Source: Streptomyces sp. Ag109_O5-10 (GTDB taxonomy: Bacteria; Actinomycetota; Actinomycetes; Streptomycetales; Streptomycetaceae). Taken from it: a stretch of DNA of 64,000 nt. The stretch is taken from the NCBI RefSeq assembly GCF_900105755.1, contig NZ_FNTQ01000001.1, positions 3,720,001-3,784,000 of the forward strand. The letters run 5' to 3'. This document shows positions 49,465 to 57,831 of the stretch, piece after piece. The translations under genes were made by a program, and so were the position numbers. A model generated the notes under the pieces. The model saw nothing but the letters and a program-made list of their open reading frames with translations. It did no database searches and was not told the origin of the DNA. Numbering within the stretch: position 1 is the stretch's first letter; each line of letters begins with the position of its first letter.

Positions 49465-49530
49465 GCGTCCCCGAAGGGGCGCTGGGGGTACCCCTGGCCG
49501 AAGGCCGGGGGAGGAACTGCGCGACCAGCC
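49465..49530 (+). repeat. Dispersed repeat, copy 5 (expanded head)
   Basis: Hairpin head GCGTCCCCGAAGGGGCGC, an inserted second hairpin-like segment (GGGGGTACCCCTGGCC...GGCCGGGGG), then GAACTGCGCGACCAGCC. It sits between rpoA and rplQ. Confidence 0.75.
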
Positions 49531-49573
49531 GCAGCGGGCGCGCAGCCGCAGAACCGGCCTCCTCGCGGAGTGC

Positions 49574-50596
49574 TCAGTACTGCTCGGTCTCCACGAAGCC
49601 CGCGTCCGCGTCGTCGTCCGCGCCGAACGCGTCCGCCGCAGCGGTGGGGTCGAATCCGGGCGGGCTGTCCTTGAGGGCCAGGCCCATGCCGGCCAGCTTC
49701 GCCTTGACCTCGTCGATGGACTTCGCACCGAAGTTGCGGATGTCCAGGAGGTCCGCCTCGGAGCGCGCCACGAGCTCACCCACGGAGTGGATGCCCTCAC
49801 GCTTGAGGCAGTTGTAGGAACGGACGGTCAGCTCGAGCTCCTCGATCGGGAGCGCGAGGTCGGCCGCCAGCGCCGCGTCCGTCGGGGACGGGCCCATGTC
49901 GATGCCCTCGGCGTCGATGTTCAGCTCGCGGGCGAGACCGAACAGCTCGACCAGGGTCTTGCCGGCCGACGCCATGGCGTCACGCGGCCGCATGGCCTGC
50001 TTCGTCTCGACGTCGACGATCAGCTTGTCGAAGTCGGTGCGCTGCTCGACACGGGTCGCCTCGACCTTGTACGTGACCTTGAGCACCGGCGAGTAGATGG
50101 AGTCGACCGGGATACGGCCGATCTCCTGGCCCACCTGCTTGTTCTGCACGGCGGAGACGTAACCGCGGCCACGCTCGACCGTCAGCTCCATCTCCAGCTT
50201 GCCCTTGCCGTTGAGCGTGGCGAGGACGAGGTCGGGGTTGTGCACCTCGACACCGGCCGGGGGCGCGATGTCGGCGGCGGTGACCAGACCCGGGCCCTGC
50301 TTGCGCAGGTACATCACGACCGGCTCGTCGTGCTCCGAGGAGACGACCAGCTGCTTGATGTTGAGGATCAGGTCGGTGACGTCCTCCTTGACGCCCGGCA
50401 CGGTGGTGAACTCGTGCAGCACGCCGTCGATCCGGATCGACGTGACAGCCGCGCCGGGGATCGAGGACAGGAGGGTACGGCGGAGGGAGTTGCCGAGGGT
50501 GTAGCCGAAGCCCGGCTCCAGCGGCTCGATCACGAACCGGGAGCGGAACTCGTCGACGACCTCTTCGGTCAACGAGGGACGCTGAGCGATCAGCAT
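49574..50596 (-). CDS. rpoA: RNA polymerase alpha subunit
   Basis: 340 aa. The N-terminal domain (about 1-230) dimerises and nucleates core assembly (FVIEPLEPGFGYTLGNSLRRTLLSSIPGAAVT). The C-terminal domain (about 250-315) has ELELTVRSYNCLKREGIHSVGELVARSEADLLDIRNFGAKSIDEVK, which contacts UP elements and activators. An acidic tail ends it (FGADDDADAGFVETEQY). The upstream neighbour is rpsK; rpsD, often between them, is absent. Confidence 0.98.
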   Translation of the reverse strand: MLIAQRPSLTEEVVDEFRSRFVIEPLEPGFGYTLGNSLRRTLLSSIPGAAVTSIRIDGVLHEFTTVPGVKEDVTDLILNIKQLVVSSEHDEPVVMYLRKQGPGLVTAADIAPPAGVEVHNPDLVLATLNGKGKLEMELTVERGRGYVSAVQNKQVGQEIGRIPVDSIYSPVLKVTYKVEATRVEQRTDFDKLIVDVETKQAMRPRDAMASAGKTLVELFGLARELNIDAEGIDMGPSPTDAALAADLALPIEELELTVRSYNCLKREGIHSVGELVARSEADLLDIRNFGAKSIDEVKAKLAGMGLALKDSPPGFDPTAAADAFGADDDADAGFVETEQY

Positions 50597-50737
50597 GTGT
50601 GGATCAGATCCTTCTTTCGTGGACGCCCGCTATTTGACGCCCGACGGAACCGCACCTGTAAGAGCGCGGTACTGCAAGGGTACGGGCGGCACGACCCTTA
50701 CGGAGCCGTACCGCCCGAGCAGTCCTGCGAAGCGAGG

Positions 50738-51142
50738 TCAGACGCGACGGCGCTTCGGCGGACGGCAGCCGTTGTGCGGGGTCGGGGTGACGTCCTGGAT
50801 GGAGCCGACCTCGAGGCCCGTGGCCTGCAGGGAGCGGATCGCGGTCTCACGACCGGAACCCGGGCCCTTCACGAACACGTCGACCTTGCGCATGCCGTGC
50901 TCCTGGGCACGGCGGGCAGCCGACTCGGCCGCCATCTGCGCGGCGAACGGCGTGGACTTCCGGGAGCCCTTGAAGCCGACGTGGCCGGCGGAGGCCCAGG
51001 AGATCACGTTGCCGGACGGGTCCGTGATGGAGACGATCGTGTTGTTGAACGTGCTCTTGATGTGCGCGTGGCCGTGAGCGACGTTCTTCTTTTCCTTGCG
51101 GCGCACCTTCTTGGCAGCGCCCTGACGACCCTTGGGGGGCAT
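50738..51142 (-). CDS. rpsK: 30S ribosomal protein S11
   Basis: 134 aa. Basic N-terminus (KGRQGAAKKVRRKEKKN), HAHIKSTFNNTIVSITDPSGN, GSRKSTPFAAQMAAESAA and the conserved C-terminus DVTPTPHNGCRPPKRRRV. It lies on the small-subunit platform near the mRNA exit. Separated from rpoA by 141 bp with no rpsD. Confidence 0.98.
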   Translation of the reverse strand: MPPKGRQGAAKKVRRKEKKNVAHGHAHIKSTFNNTIVSITDPSGNVISWASAGHVGFKGSRKSTPFAAQMAAESAARRAQEHGMRKVDVFVKGPGSGRETAIRSLQATGLEVGSIQDVTPTPHNGCRPPKRRRV

Positions 51143-51212
51143 CTAGTAACTCCTACGGGGAGGTGGTCGGTCCTACAGCGAAGACCGCTGATGAAGCGTT
51201 GTCCGCTGCGGA

Positions 51213-51593
51213 CTACTTCTTGCCCGGCTTCTTCTTACCGGCGATGGCGCGACGCGGACCCTTGCGGGTGCGGGCGTTGGTGCTGGTGCGCTGACCGCGG
51301 ACGGGCAGACCGCGACGGTGACGCAGACCCTGGTAGCAGCCGATCTCGACCTTGCGGCGGATGTCGGCCTGGATCTCGCGACGGAGGTCACCCTCGGTCT
51401 TGATGTTGTTGTCGACGTACTCGCGGATGGCGACCAGCTGCTCTTCGGTCAGGTCGCGAACGCGGGTGTTCGGGTCGATGCCGGTCTCGGCCAGCGTCTG
51501 CTGCGAGAGTGTCCGGCCGATGCCGAACACGTAGGTGAGCGCGACCTCCACGCGCTTTTCGCGCGGGATGTCAACACCGGAAACGCGTGCCAT
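51213..51593 (-). CDS. rpsM: 30S ribosomal protein S13
   Basis: 126 aa. ARVSGVDIPREKRVEVALTYVFGIG, RREIQADIRRKVEIGCYQGLRHRRGLPVRGQRTSTNARTRKGP, and the basic tail that touches the P-site tRNA (AIAGKKKPGKK). First of the rpsM-rpsK-rpoA-rplQ group. Confidence 0.98.
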   Translation of the reverse strand: MARVSGVDIPREKRVEVALTYVFGIGRTLSQQTLAETGIDPNTRVRDLTEEQLVAIREYVDNNIKTEGDLRREIQADIRRKVEIGCYQGLRHRRGLPVRGQRTSTNARTRKGPRRAIAGKKKPGKK

Positions 51594-51783
51594 TCAATGG
51601 CTCCTGGTGATCTTCGGAGGTCTTCCGCAGAACCGGTTCCCAGCCGCCGTGTCAGGTACGAACTGGGTCCCCGGCCTCCGAACCGGGGGTGTCAGGCGCC
51701 GTGGCACCTGGATTCTGCGTATGAACATGTTCAGCTTGCGTCGCGCGAATCTCTGCGATGGATGCAGAGGGATCGGTCGTGCG

Positions 51784-51897
51784 TCAGCCCTGGCGCTGCT
51801 TGTGGCGCGGGTTCTCGCAGATGACCATGACCCGACCGTGACGGCGGATCACCCTGCACTTGTCGCAGATCTTCTTGACGCTCGGCTTGACCTTCAT
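51784..51897 (-). CDS. rpmJ: 50S ribosomal protein L36
   Basis: A 37-aa protein: MKVKPSVKKICDKCRVIRRH, then GRVMVICENPRHKQRQG. Zinc ligands are C11, C14, C27 and H32, so this is the zinc-containing (C+) form. Zur-regulated C- paralogs can replace it in some Streptomyces. Between infA and rpsM as in other bacteria. Confidence 0.97.
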   Translation of the reverse strand: MKVKPSVKKICDKCRVIRRHGRVMVICENPRHKQRQG

Positions 51898-51958
51898 GGG
51901 ATTGAGGTTCTCCGGGTCAGTTGCCGGCGGCCCCGCTCACACGGGACGTGGGCAAGAT

Positions 51959-52180
51959 CTACTTGTATCGGTAGACGATCCGGCCACGCGTCAGGTCGTA
52001 CGGAGACAGCTCCACCACGACCCGGTCGTCAGGGAGGATACGGATGTAGTGCATACGCATCTTGCCGCTGATGTGTGCCAGGACCTGGTGGCCGTTCTGG
52101 AGCTCGACCTTGAACATGGCGTTCGGAAGAGACTCGACGACAGTGCCCTCGATCTCGATGGCACCTTGCTTCTTGGCCAC
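51959..52180 (-). CDS. infA: Translation initiation factor IF-1
   Basis: A 73-aa OB-fold protein (AKKQGAIEIEGTVVESLPNAMFKVELQNGHQVLAHISGKMRMHYIRILPDDRVVVELSPYDLTRGRIVYRYK) that sits in the ribosomal A site during initiation. GTG start with AAGGGCG upstream; the frame is open further upstream, but the standard IF-1 length and conservation begin here. Confidence 0.97.
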   Translation of the reverse strand: MAKKQGAIEIEGTVVESLPNAMFKVELQNGHQVLAHISGKMRMHYIRILPDDRVVVELSPYDLTRGRIVYRYK

Positions 52181-52394
52181 GCTTCGCCCTTCGAATCGAC
52201 TACCTTGATCGACTCCCACGCATCCCACTCGGGATTCCTCGCGGGCGCATGCGGACATGCGGGTGCACGAGAGCCGACGAGTCAGTCTACGTCAGCGCAC
52301 CCGGAAAGACGAATCGGGAAAGCCTGCCCCAGAACACAGATCATTAAGCGCGCGACACATGGTGAGGGGCGCCGGCCGGAGCGCCCGGGCAGAT

Positions 52395-52443
52395 GCGCTG
52401 CGGGCACCCCGGCGGAAGGCTGGGGGAAAACTGCGCGACCAGT
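52395..52443 (+). repeat. Dispersed repeat, copy 6 (diverged)
   Basis: GCGCTGCGGGCACCCCGGCGG, then AAGGCTGGGGGAAA and ACTGCGCGACCAG. The tail is conserved and the head rearranged. It lies in the 287-bp gap between map and infA. Confidence 0.65.
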
Positions 52444-52467
52444 CCCCACGGCGGCCGCGAACGATGC

Positions 52468-53304
52468 TCAGCCCAGCGGATCCGGCGCGGCGGTGATCCC
52501 CAGCTCGGCGAGCTTGGCCTTGCCCCCGTCGGGAGCCGTCAGCACCAGCGGCCCCTCTTCGGTCAGCGCCACGCTGTGCTCCCAGTGCGAGGACCAGGTG
52601 CCGTCCGTCGTGATGACCGTCCAGTCGTCCTGGAGCACCTGGGTCCGGGGCGTGCCCAGCGACACCATCGGCTCGATGGCCAGGCAGAACCCGGGCACCA
52701 GCTTCGGCCCCTTGCCCCGCCGCCGGTCTACGTAGTTCAGCAGGTGCGGGTCCATGTGCATCTCGGTGCCGATGCCGTGACCGCCGTAGTCCTCGATGAT
52801 GCCGTACCGGCCGCCGCCCGGCTTCGGCTGGCGGCGGATGTAGGTCTCGATGGCCCGCGAGACGTCGACCAGGCGGCTGCCCTGCTTCATCGCCGCGATG
52901 CCGGCCCACATCGACTCCTCGGTCACCCGGGAGAGCTCGATCAGCTCCGGAGCGTGCCCGGAGCCTACGAAGGCCGTGTAGGCCGCGTCGCCGTGCCAGC
53001 CGTCGACGATCGCGCCGCAGTCGATGGAGATGATGTCGCCGTCCTTGAGGACGACGTCCTCCGACGGGATGCCGTGGACGACCACCTCGTTGACGGAGGT
53101 GCAGATGGTGGCGGGGAAACCGCCGTAGCCGAGGAAGTTCGGCTTGGCGCCGTGCTCGGCGAGGACCTTGCGGGCCACCTCGTCCAGGTCCTTGGTGCTG
53201 GCGCCGGGGACCGCCGCCTCGCGGGTGGCCGCGTGGATCGCAGCCACGACCAGGCCCGCCGCCCGCATCTTGGAGATCTGCTCGGGGGTCTTGATCTGCA
53301 CCAT
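52468..53304 (-). CDS. map: Methionine aminopeptidase
   Basis: A 278-aa type I MetAP removing initiator Met. Metal ligands appear as SIDCGAIVDGWHGDAAYT (two Asp), YGGHGIGTEMH (His), CLAIEPMV (Glu) and the final WEHSVALTEEG (Glu). N-terminal VQIKTPEQISKMRAAG is typical. Follows adk across a strong hairpin (53360-53411) and precedes infA, so the adk-map-infA order is the usual actinobacterial one. Confidence 0.97.
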   Translation of the reverse strand: MVQIKTPEQISKMRAAGLVVAAIHAATREAAVPGASTKDLDEVARKVLAEHGAKPNFLGYGGFPATICTSVNEVVVHGIPSEDVVLKDGDIISIDCGAIVDGWHGDAAYTAFVGSGHAPELIELSRVTEESMWAGIAAMKQGSRLVDVSRAIETYIRRQPKPGGGRYGIIEDYGGHGIGTEMHMDPHLLNYVDRRRGKGPKLVPGFCLAIEPMVSLGTPRTQVLQDDWTVITTDGTWSSHWEHSVALTEEGPLVLTAPDGGKAKLAELGITAAPDPLG

Positions 53305-53359
53305 GGGTGGCCTGCGCTCTCCATCACTCGCGTCGACTGGGGTGTCTGTACAACAGTAC

Positions 53360-53411
53360 GGCCGCGGCGCCCTGGAGTTCCCGGAGGTGGTCCGGGGAGG
53401 GCGCCGCGGCC
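53360..53411 (-). terminator. Hairpin between adk and map
   Basis: Perfect 14-bp stem GGCCGCGGCGCCCT/AGGGCGCCGCGGCC with a 24-nt loop, just beyond the adk stop. It probably attenuates read-through from the spc operon into map-infA. Confidence 0.7.
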
Positions 53412-53425
53412 GGAAGAACCGCGAT

Positions 53426-54091
53426 CTAGTTGTTCTCGGCCTTCTCGCGCTTCAGCGCCTCCAGCGCCCGCTTTGTGATCTCGTCCACCGGACCCAGGGC
53501 GGAGATCGTCACGACCAGCCCCTGTGCCTTGTAGTAGTCGATGATCGGCTCGGTCTGCGTGTGGTAGACCTCCAGCCGGGTGCGGACGGTGTCCTCGGAG
53601 TCGTCGTCACGCTGGTACAGCTCGCCGCCGCAGATGTCGCACACACCTTCCCGCTTCGGCGGGCTGTACGTCACGTGGAAGACGTGCGACGAGTCGTTGC
53701 GGCAGACGCGCCGGCCGGCGATCCGCTTGACGACCTCCTCCTCCGGGACCTCCAGGTCCAGGACGGCGTCCAGCTCGATGCCCTCGTCGCTCAGCAGCCG
53801 GTCCAGCGCCTCGGCCTGCGAGACGTTGCGCGGGAACCCGTCCAGCAGGAAGCCGTTCGCCGCGTCCGGCTGCTCCATGCGGTCCTTGGCCATGGCGATG
53901 GTGACCTCGTCGGGTACGAGGTCACCGGCGTCCATGTAGGACTTGGCGAGCTTGCCGAGCTCGGTCTGCTTACTGATGTTGGCGCGGAACAGGTCGCCCG
54001 TGGAGATGTGCGGAATGCCCAGCATCTCGGCAAGGCGGACGGCCTGCGTTCCCTTACCGGCGCCCGGCGGCCCGACGAGGACGATACGCAT
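53426..54091 (-). CDS. adk: Adenylate kinase
   Basis: 221 aa, catalysing ATP + AMP to 2 ADP. P-loop GPPGAGKGTQ, AMP-binding STGDLFRANI and LLDGFPRNVSQAE, and a zinc-type LID with C-x5-H (CRNDSSH) and CDICGGELYQRDDD. The ATG overlaps the secY stop by one base (TGATG), so it is translationally coupled to secY. Confidence 0.97.
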   Translation of the reverse strand: MRIVLVGPPGAGKGTQAVRLAEMLGIPHISTGDLFRANISKQTELGKLAKSYMDAGDLVPDEVTIAMAKDRMEQPDAANGFLLDGFPRNVSQAEALDRLLSDEGIELDAVLDLEVPEEEVVKRIAGRRVCRNDSSHVFHVTYSPPKREGVCDICGGELYQRDDDSEDTVRTRLEVYHTQTEPIIDYYKAQGLVVTISALGPVDEITKRALEALKREKAENN

Positions 54092-55407
54092 CAGCGGAGG
54101 AACCCTTCGTAATTGCGCTGCTGGAGCTGGCTCTCGATCTGCTTCACCGTCTCGAGACCGACACCCACGATGATGAGGATGCTGGTCCCGCCGAACGGGA
54201 AGTTCTGGCTCGCCCCGAAGCCGACCAACGCCACTGTCGGTACGAGAGCGATCAGCCCCAAATACAGCGAACCCGGCCAGGTGATCCGGTTGAGCACGTA
54301 CGACAGGTACTCAGCGGTCGGTCGGCCAGCCCGGATGCCCGGGATGAAGCCACCATACTTCTTCATGTTGTCGGCGACTTCCTCGGGGTTGAAGGAGATC
54401 GCCACGTAGAAGAACGCGAAGAAAACAATGAGCAGGAAGTACAGGGTGATGTACGTGGGACTGTCACCCTGCTTGGTCAGGTTCTGCTCGATCCAGCTCT
54501 TCCAGCCCGAGTTGCCGCCCGCGAACTGAGCCACGAGAGCCGGGATGTACAGCAGCGACGAGGCGAAGATGACGGGGATCACACCCGCCTGGTTCACCTT
54601 GAGCGGGATGTACGTGGACGTGCCACCGTAGGAACGACGGCCGATCATGCGCTTCGCGTACTGCACCGGGATGCGGCGCTGGGCCTGCTCGACGAAGACG
54701 ACGAGCCCGACCATGACCAGGCCGATCGCGATGACCGCGCCGAACTCGATCCAGCCGTCGGCCAGCGTGCCCTGCTTCTTGATGGCCCACAGCGCGGACG
54801 GGAAGGTCGCGGCGATCGAGATGAACATCAGGATCGACATGCCGTTGCCGATGCCGCGGTCGGTGATCAGCTCGCCGAGCCACATGACGACGGCCGTACC
54901 GGCGGTCATGCAGACGACCATCGTGATCGTCGTGAAGATCGACTGGTCCGGGACGATGCTCGACGCGACCGAGCAGCCGTTGAAGAGCGCGCCGCTGCGG
55001 GCGGTGGCGACCAGGCCGGTGCCCTGGAGGATGGCCAGGGCCACCGTCAGGTAACGGGTGTACTGCGTGATCTTCGTCGTACCGGCCTGGCCCTCCTTCT
55101 TCAGGGCCTCCAGGCGCGGGATGACCACGGTCAGCAGCTGAAGGATGATGCTGGCCGTGATGTACGGCATGATGCCCAGCGCGAAGATCGTGATCTGCAG
55201 CAGCGCGCCACCGCTGAACATGTTGATCATGCCGAAGAGACCCTGGTTGCCAGAGGCCTCCTTCACGCACTGCTGCACCGACGTGTAGTTCACACCCGGG
55301 ATCGGGATGTGCGTACCGACCCGGTAGACCACGATGATGCCCAGCGTGAAGAGCAGCTTCTTGCGCAGGTCGGGCGTCCTGAACGCCCGGGCGAACGCGG
55401 TGAGCAC
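54091..55407 (-). CDS. secY: Preprotein translocase subunit SecY
   Basis: A 438-aa core channel protein with ten membrane segments. Recognisable parts: RKKLLFTLGIIVVYRVGTHIPIPG, the plug region MINMFSGGALLQITIFALGIMPYITASIILQLL, ELITDRGIGNGMSILMFISI and the conserved C5 loop with RIPVQYAKR and YIPLKVNQAGVIPVIFASSLL. Starts 188 bp after rplO, a gap that carries a hairpin, so secY-adk may have its own promoter. Confidence 0.98.
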   Translation of the reverse strand: MLTAFARAFRTPDLRKKLLFTLGIIVVYRVGTHIPIPGVNYTSVQQCVKEASGNQGLFGMINMFSGGALLQITIFALGIMPYITASIILQLLTVVIPRLEALKKEGQAGTTKITQYTRYLTVALAILQGTGLVATARSGALFNGCSVASSIVPDQSIFTTITMVVCMTAGTAVVMWLGELITDRGIGNGMSILMFISIAATFPSALWAIKKQGTLADGWIEFGAVIAIGLVMVGLVVFVEQAQRRIPVQYAKRMIGRRSYGGTSTYIPLKVNQAGVIPVIFASSLLYIPALVAQFAGGNSGWKSWIEQNLTKQGDSPTYITLYFLLIVFFAFFYVAISFNPEEVADNMKKYGGFIPGIRAGRPTAEYLSYVLNRITWPGSLYLGLIALVPTVALVGFGASQNFPFGGTSILIIVGVGLETVKQIESQLQQRNYEGFLR

Positions 55408-55527
55408 GGTGCCTCCTGCGACCCCCGCGCAAGTGCGTCAAGGGTGACGGTCTTGAGGTTCGACGAATGGGAAGAAGAACAGTGCTGGCCACCTTACCGG
55501 CCGCACTGCCCCCCTAGGAACGACCAA

Positions 55528-55558
55528 CCGGGGATACCCCATTGTGAGGTATCCCCGG
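55528..55558 (-). terminator. Hairpin between rplO and secY
   Basis: Perfect 11-bp stem CCGGGGATACC/GGTATCCCCGG with a 9-nt loop, 38 nt beyond the rplO stop. Together with the 188-bp gap it suggests a partial break between the ribosomal genes and secY. Confidence 0.65.
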
Positions 55559-55595
55559 TCGGGATTCGCTTACGCCATCGAGACGTCCGAAACGA

Positions 55596-56051
55596 TCAGA
55601 CGAGCTCGGTGACGGTGCCGCCGGCGGCGGTGATCTTCTCCTTGGCGGAGCCGGAGACGGCGTCGACCGTCACCTGCAGCGCCACGGAGACCTCACCCTG
55701 GCCGAGGACCTTGACGAGGCTGTTCTTGCGAACGGCACCCTTGGCGACGAGACCCTCGACGGTGACCTCGCCACCCTCCGGGTACAGCGCGGCCAGCTTG
55801 TCGAGGTTCACGACCTGGAACTCGGTCTTGAACGGGTTCTTGAAGCCCTTCAGCTTCGGAAGACGCATGTGGAGGGGCATCTGCCCACCCTCGAAGCGCT
55901 CCGGAACCTGGTAGCGGGCCTTCGTACCCTTGGTACCACGACCGGCCGTCTTACCCTTCGACGCCTCACCACGACCGACACGGGTCTTGGCGGTCTTGGC
56001 GCCCGGGGCGGGACGGAGGTTGTGGATCTTGAGCGGGTTGTTCTCCGCCAT
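55596..56051 (-). CDS. rplO: 50S ribosomal protein L15
   Basis: 151 aa. IHNLRPAPGAKTAKTRVGRGEASKGKTAGRGTKGTKAR (Gly/Lys-rich rRNA-binding N-terminus), FEGGQMPLHMRLPKLKGFKN and the globular C-terminal domain to VTELV. Two bases separate it from rpmD. Confidence 0.98.
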   Translation of the reverse strand: MAENNPLKIHNLRPAPGAKTAKTRVGRGEASKGKTAGRGTKGTKARYQVPERFEGGQMPLHMRLPKLKGFKNPFKTEFQVVNLDKLAALYPEGGEVTVEGLVAKGAVRKNSLVKVLGQGEVSVALQVTVDAVSGSAKEKITAAGGTVTELV

Positions 56052-56053
56052 GA

Positions 56054-56236
56054 TCAGTCGACCTCCTCGACCGTCACGAGGTGGCGGACGGTGTGCACCA
56101 TGCCGCGGAACTCGGGGCGGTCCTCCTTGACGACCTGCGTGTTGATGCCCTTGAGACCAAGGGAACGCAGGGTGTCACGGTGGTTCTGCTTGCTGCCGAT
56201 GTAGGACTTGACCTGCGTGATCTTGAGCTGCGCCAT
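56054..56236 (-). CDS. rpmD: 50S ribosomal protein L30
   Basis: A 60-aa protein: AQLKITQVKSYIGSKQNHRDTLRSLGLKGINTQVVKEDRPEFRGMVHTVRHLVTVEEVD, the standard compact L30. ATG at 56236, 2 bp after the rpsE stop; the open frame extends upstream only inside rpsE. Confidence 0.97.
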   Translation of the reverse strand: MAQLKITQVKSYIGSKQNHRDTLRSLGLKGINTQVVKEDRPEFRGMVHTVRHLVTVEEVD

Positions 56237-56238
56237 GA

Positions 56239-56844
56239 TTACGCACCCGCCCCGGCACGCGCCCGCAGCAGAGCCGCGGGAGCGACGTCCTCCAGGGGCA
56301 GACCGCGGCGGGCCGCGATCTCCTCGGGACGCTGCAGGCCCTTCAGGGCCTCCACGGTCGCGTGCACGATGTTGATCGCGTTGTCGGAGCCGAGCGACTT
56401 CGACAGCACGTCGTGGATACCGGCGCACTCGAGCACGGCACGCACCGGGCCACCGGCGATAACACCGGTACCGGGGGACGCGGGCTTGAGCAGGACGACG
56501 CCGGCAGCCTTCTCACCCTGAATCGGGTGCGGGATGGTGCCCTGGATACGGGGGACCTTGAAGAAGTGCTTCTTGGCCTCCTCAACACCCTTGGCGATGG
56601 CGGCCGGCACCTCCTTGGCCTTGCCGTAACCGACACCCACGGTGCCGTCACCGTCGCCCACCACGACCAGCGCGGTGAAGCTGAAGCGACGACCACCCTT
56701 CACAACCTTGGCGACGCGGTTGATCGCGACAACGCGCTCAACGTACGCGGTCTTCTCGGCGGCAGCAGCGCCGCCGTCACGGCCCTTCCGGTCCCGCCGC
56801 TCGCCGCCACCGGCACCGCCACCGCGGCGCTGGGGTCCAGCCAT
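56239..56844 (-). CDS. rpsE: 30S ribosomal protein S5
   Basis: 201 aa. A Gly/Arg-rich N-terminal extension (GPQRRGGGAGGGERRDRKG, about 1-30) precedes the dsRBD-like domain (YVERVVAINRVAKVVKGGRRFSFTALVVVGDGDGTVG) and the C-terminal domain (VLLKPASPGTGVIAGGPVRAVLECAGI). S5 shapes mRNA entry and decoding fidelity. Confidence 0.98.
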   Translation of the reverse strand: MAGPQRRGGGAGGGERRDRKGRDGGAAAAEKTAYVERVVAINRVAKVVKGGRRFSFTALVVVGDGDGTVGVGYGKAKEVPAAIAKGVEEAKKHFFKVPRIQGTIPHPIQGEKAAGVVLLKPASPGTGVIAGGPVRAVLECAGIHDVLSKSLGSDNAINIVHATVEALKGLQRPEEIAARRGLPLEDVAPAALLRARAGAGA

Positions 56845-56880
56845 TGGATTACCTCTCTCTTTCCGCTAGCTACAAGCGGC

Positions 56881-57264
56881 TCAGAACTTGAGCCCGGCCT
56901 CGCGGGCGGCGTCCGCCAGAGCCGCGATGCGGCCGGCGTACTGGTTACCACCACGGTCGAACACCACGGCCTCGACGCCGGCGGCCTTGGCACGCTCGGC
57001 GACCAGGGCGCCGACCTGCTTGGCCTGCGCGGACTTGTCGCCCTCGCCACCACGGACCGACGCGTCAAGCGTGGACGCGGAAGCCAGGGTGTGGCCCTTG
57101 AGGTCGTCGATCACCTGCGCCACGATGTGGCGGTTGGAGCGGGTCACGACCAGACGGGGACGCTCCGCCGTACCGGCGATCCGCTTGCGGATCCGGATGT
57201 GACGGCGCTTGATCGCGGCGCGCTTGTAGGCGTCGCCCTTGAGGATCTTCTGCCCGTATGCCAT
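56881..57264 (-). CDS. rplR: 50S ribosomal protein L18
   Basis: 127 aa, the 5S rRNA-binding protein. RAAIKRRHIRIRKRIAGTAERPRLVVTRSNRHIVAQVIDD, AKQVGALVAERAKAAGVEAVVFDRGGNQYAGRIAALADAAREAGLKF. Three bp downstream of rplF. Confidence 0.98.
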   Translation of the reverse strand: MAYGQKILKGDAYKRAAIKRRHIRIRKRIAGTAERPRLVVTRSNRHIVAQVIDDLKGHTLASASTLDASVRGGEGDKSAQAKQVGALVAERAKAAGVEAVVFDRGGNQYAGRIAALADAAREAGLKF

Positions 57265-57267
57265 GGC

Positions 57268-57807
57268 TTACTTACCCGCCTTTCCGACCTTGCGGCGGAT
57301 GACTTCGCCCTCGTACTTGACGCCCTTGGCCTTGTACGGGTCGGGCTTGCGCAGCTTGCGGATGTTGGCCGCGACCTCGCCGACCTTCTGCTTGTCGATG
57401 CCCTCGACCGAGAAACGGGTCGGAGCCTCGACCTTGAAGGTGATGCCCTCGGGGGCCTCGACCAGGATCGGGTGGCTGTAACCGAGCGCGAACTCGAGGT
57501 TCGAGCCCTTGGCGGTCACGCGGTAACCGACACCGCTGATTTCGAGCTTCTTCACGTAACCCTGGGTCACGCCGGTGATCATGTTCGCCACCAGCGTGCG
57601 GGACAGGCCGTGCAGGGCCTTGCTCTGACGCTCGTCGTTGGGGCGGGTCACCGCGAGAGTGCCGTCCTCGCCCTTGGCGATGTCGATCGGAGCCACGATG
57701 GTGTGGGTCAGCTCGCCCTTGGGGCCCTTGACCTTCACCGTGCGACCGTCGATGGTGACGTCCACGCCGGCGGGAACCGCGATGGGGAGCTTGCCGATGC
57801 GCGACAT
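57268..57807 (-). CDS. rplF: 50S ribosomal protein L6
   Basis: 179 aa with two repeated alpha/beta domains. RIGKLPIAVPAGVDVTIDGRTVKVKGPKGEL, ALHGLSRTLVANMITGVTQGYVKKLEISGVGYR, and the conserved C-terminal RKLRKPDPYKAKGVKYEGEVIRRKVGKAGK near the GTPase-associated region. Confidence 0.98.
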   Translation of the reverse strand: MSRIGKLPIAVPAGVDVTIDGRTVKVKGPKGELTHTIVAPIDIAKGEDGTLAVTRPNDERQSKALHGLSRTLVANMITGVTQGYVKKLEISGVGYRVTAKGSNLEFALGYSHPILVEAPEGITFKVEAPTRFSVEGIDKQKVGEVAANIRKLRKPDPYKAKGVKYEGEVIRRKVGKAGK

Positions 57808-57831
57808 AGCTGTTTCCTCCGTTCCCTTCTG

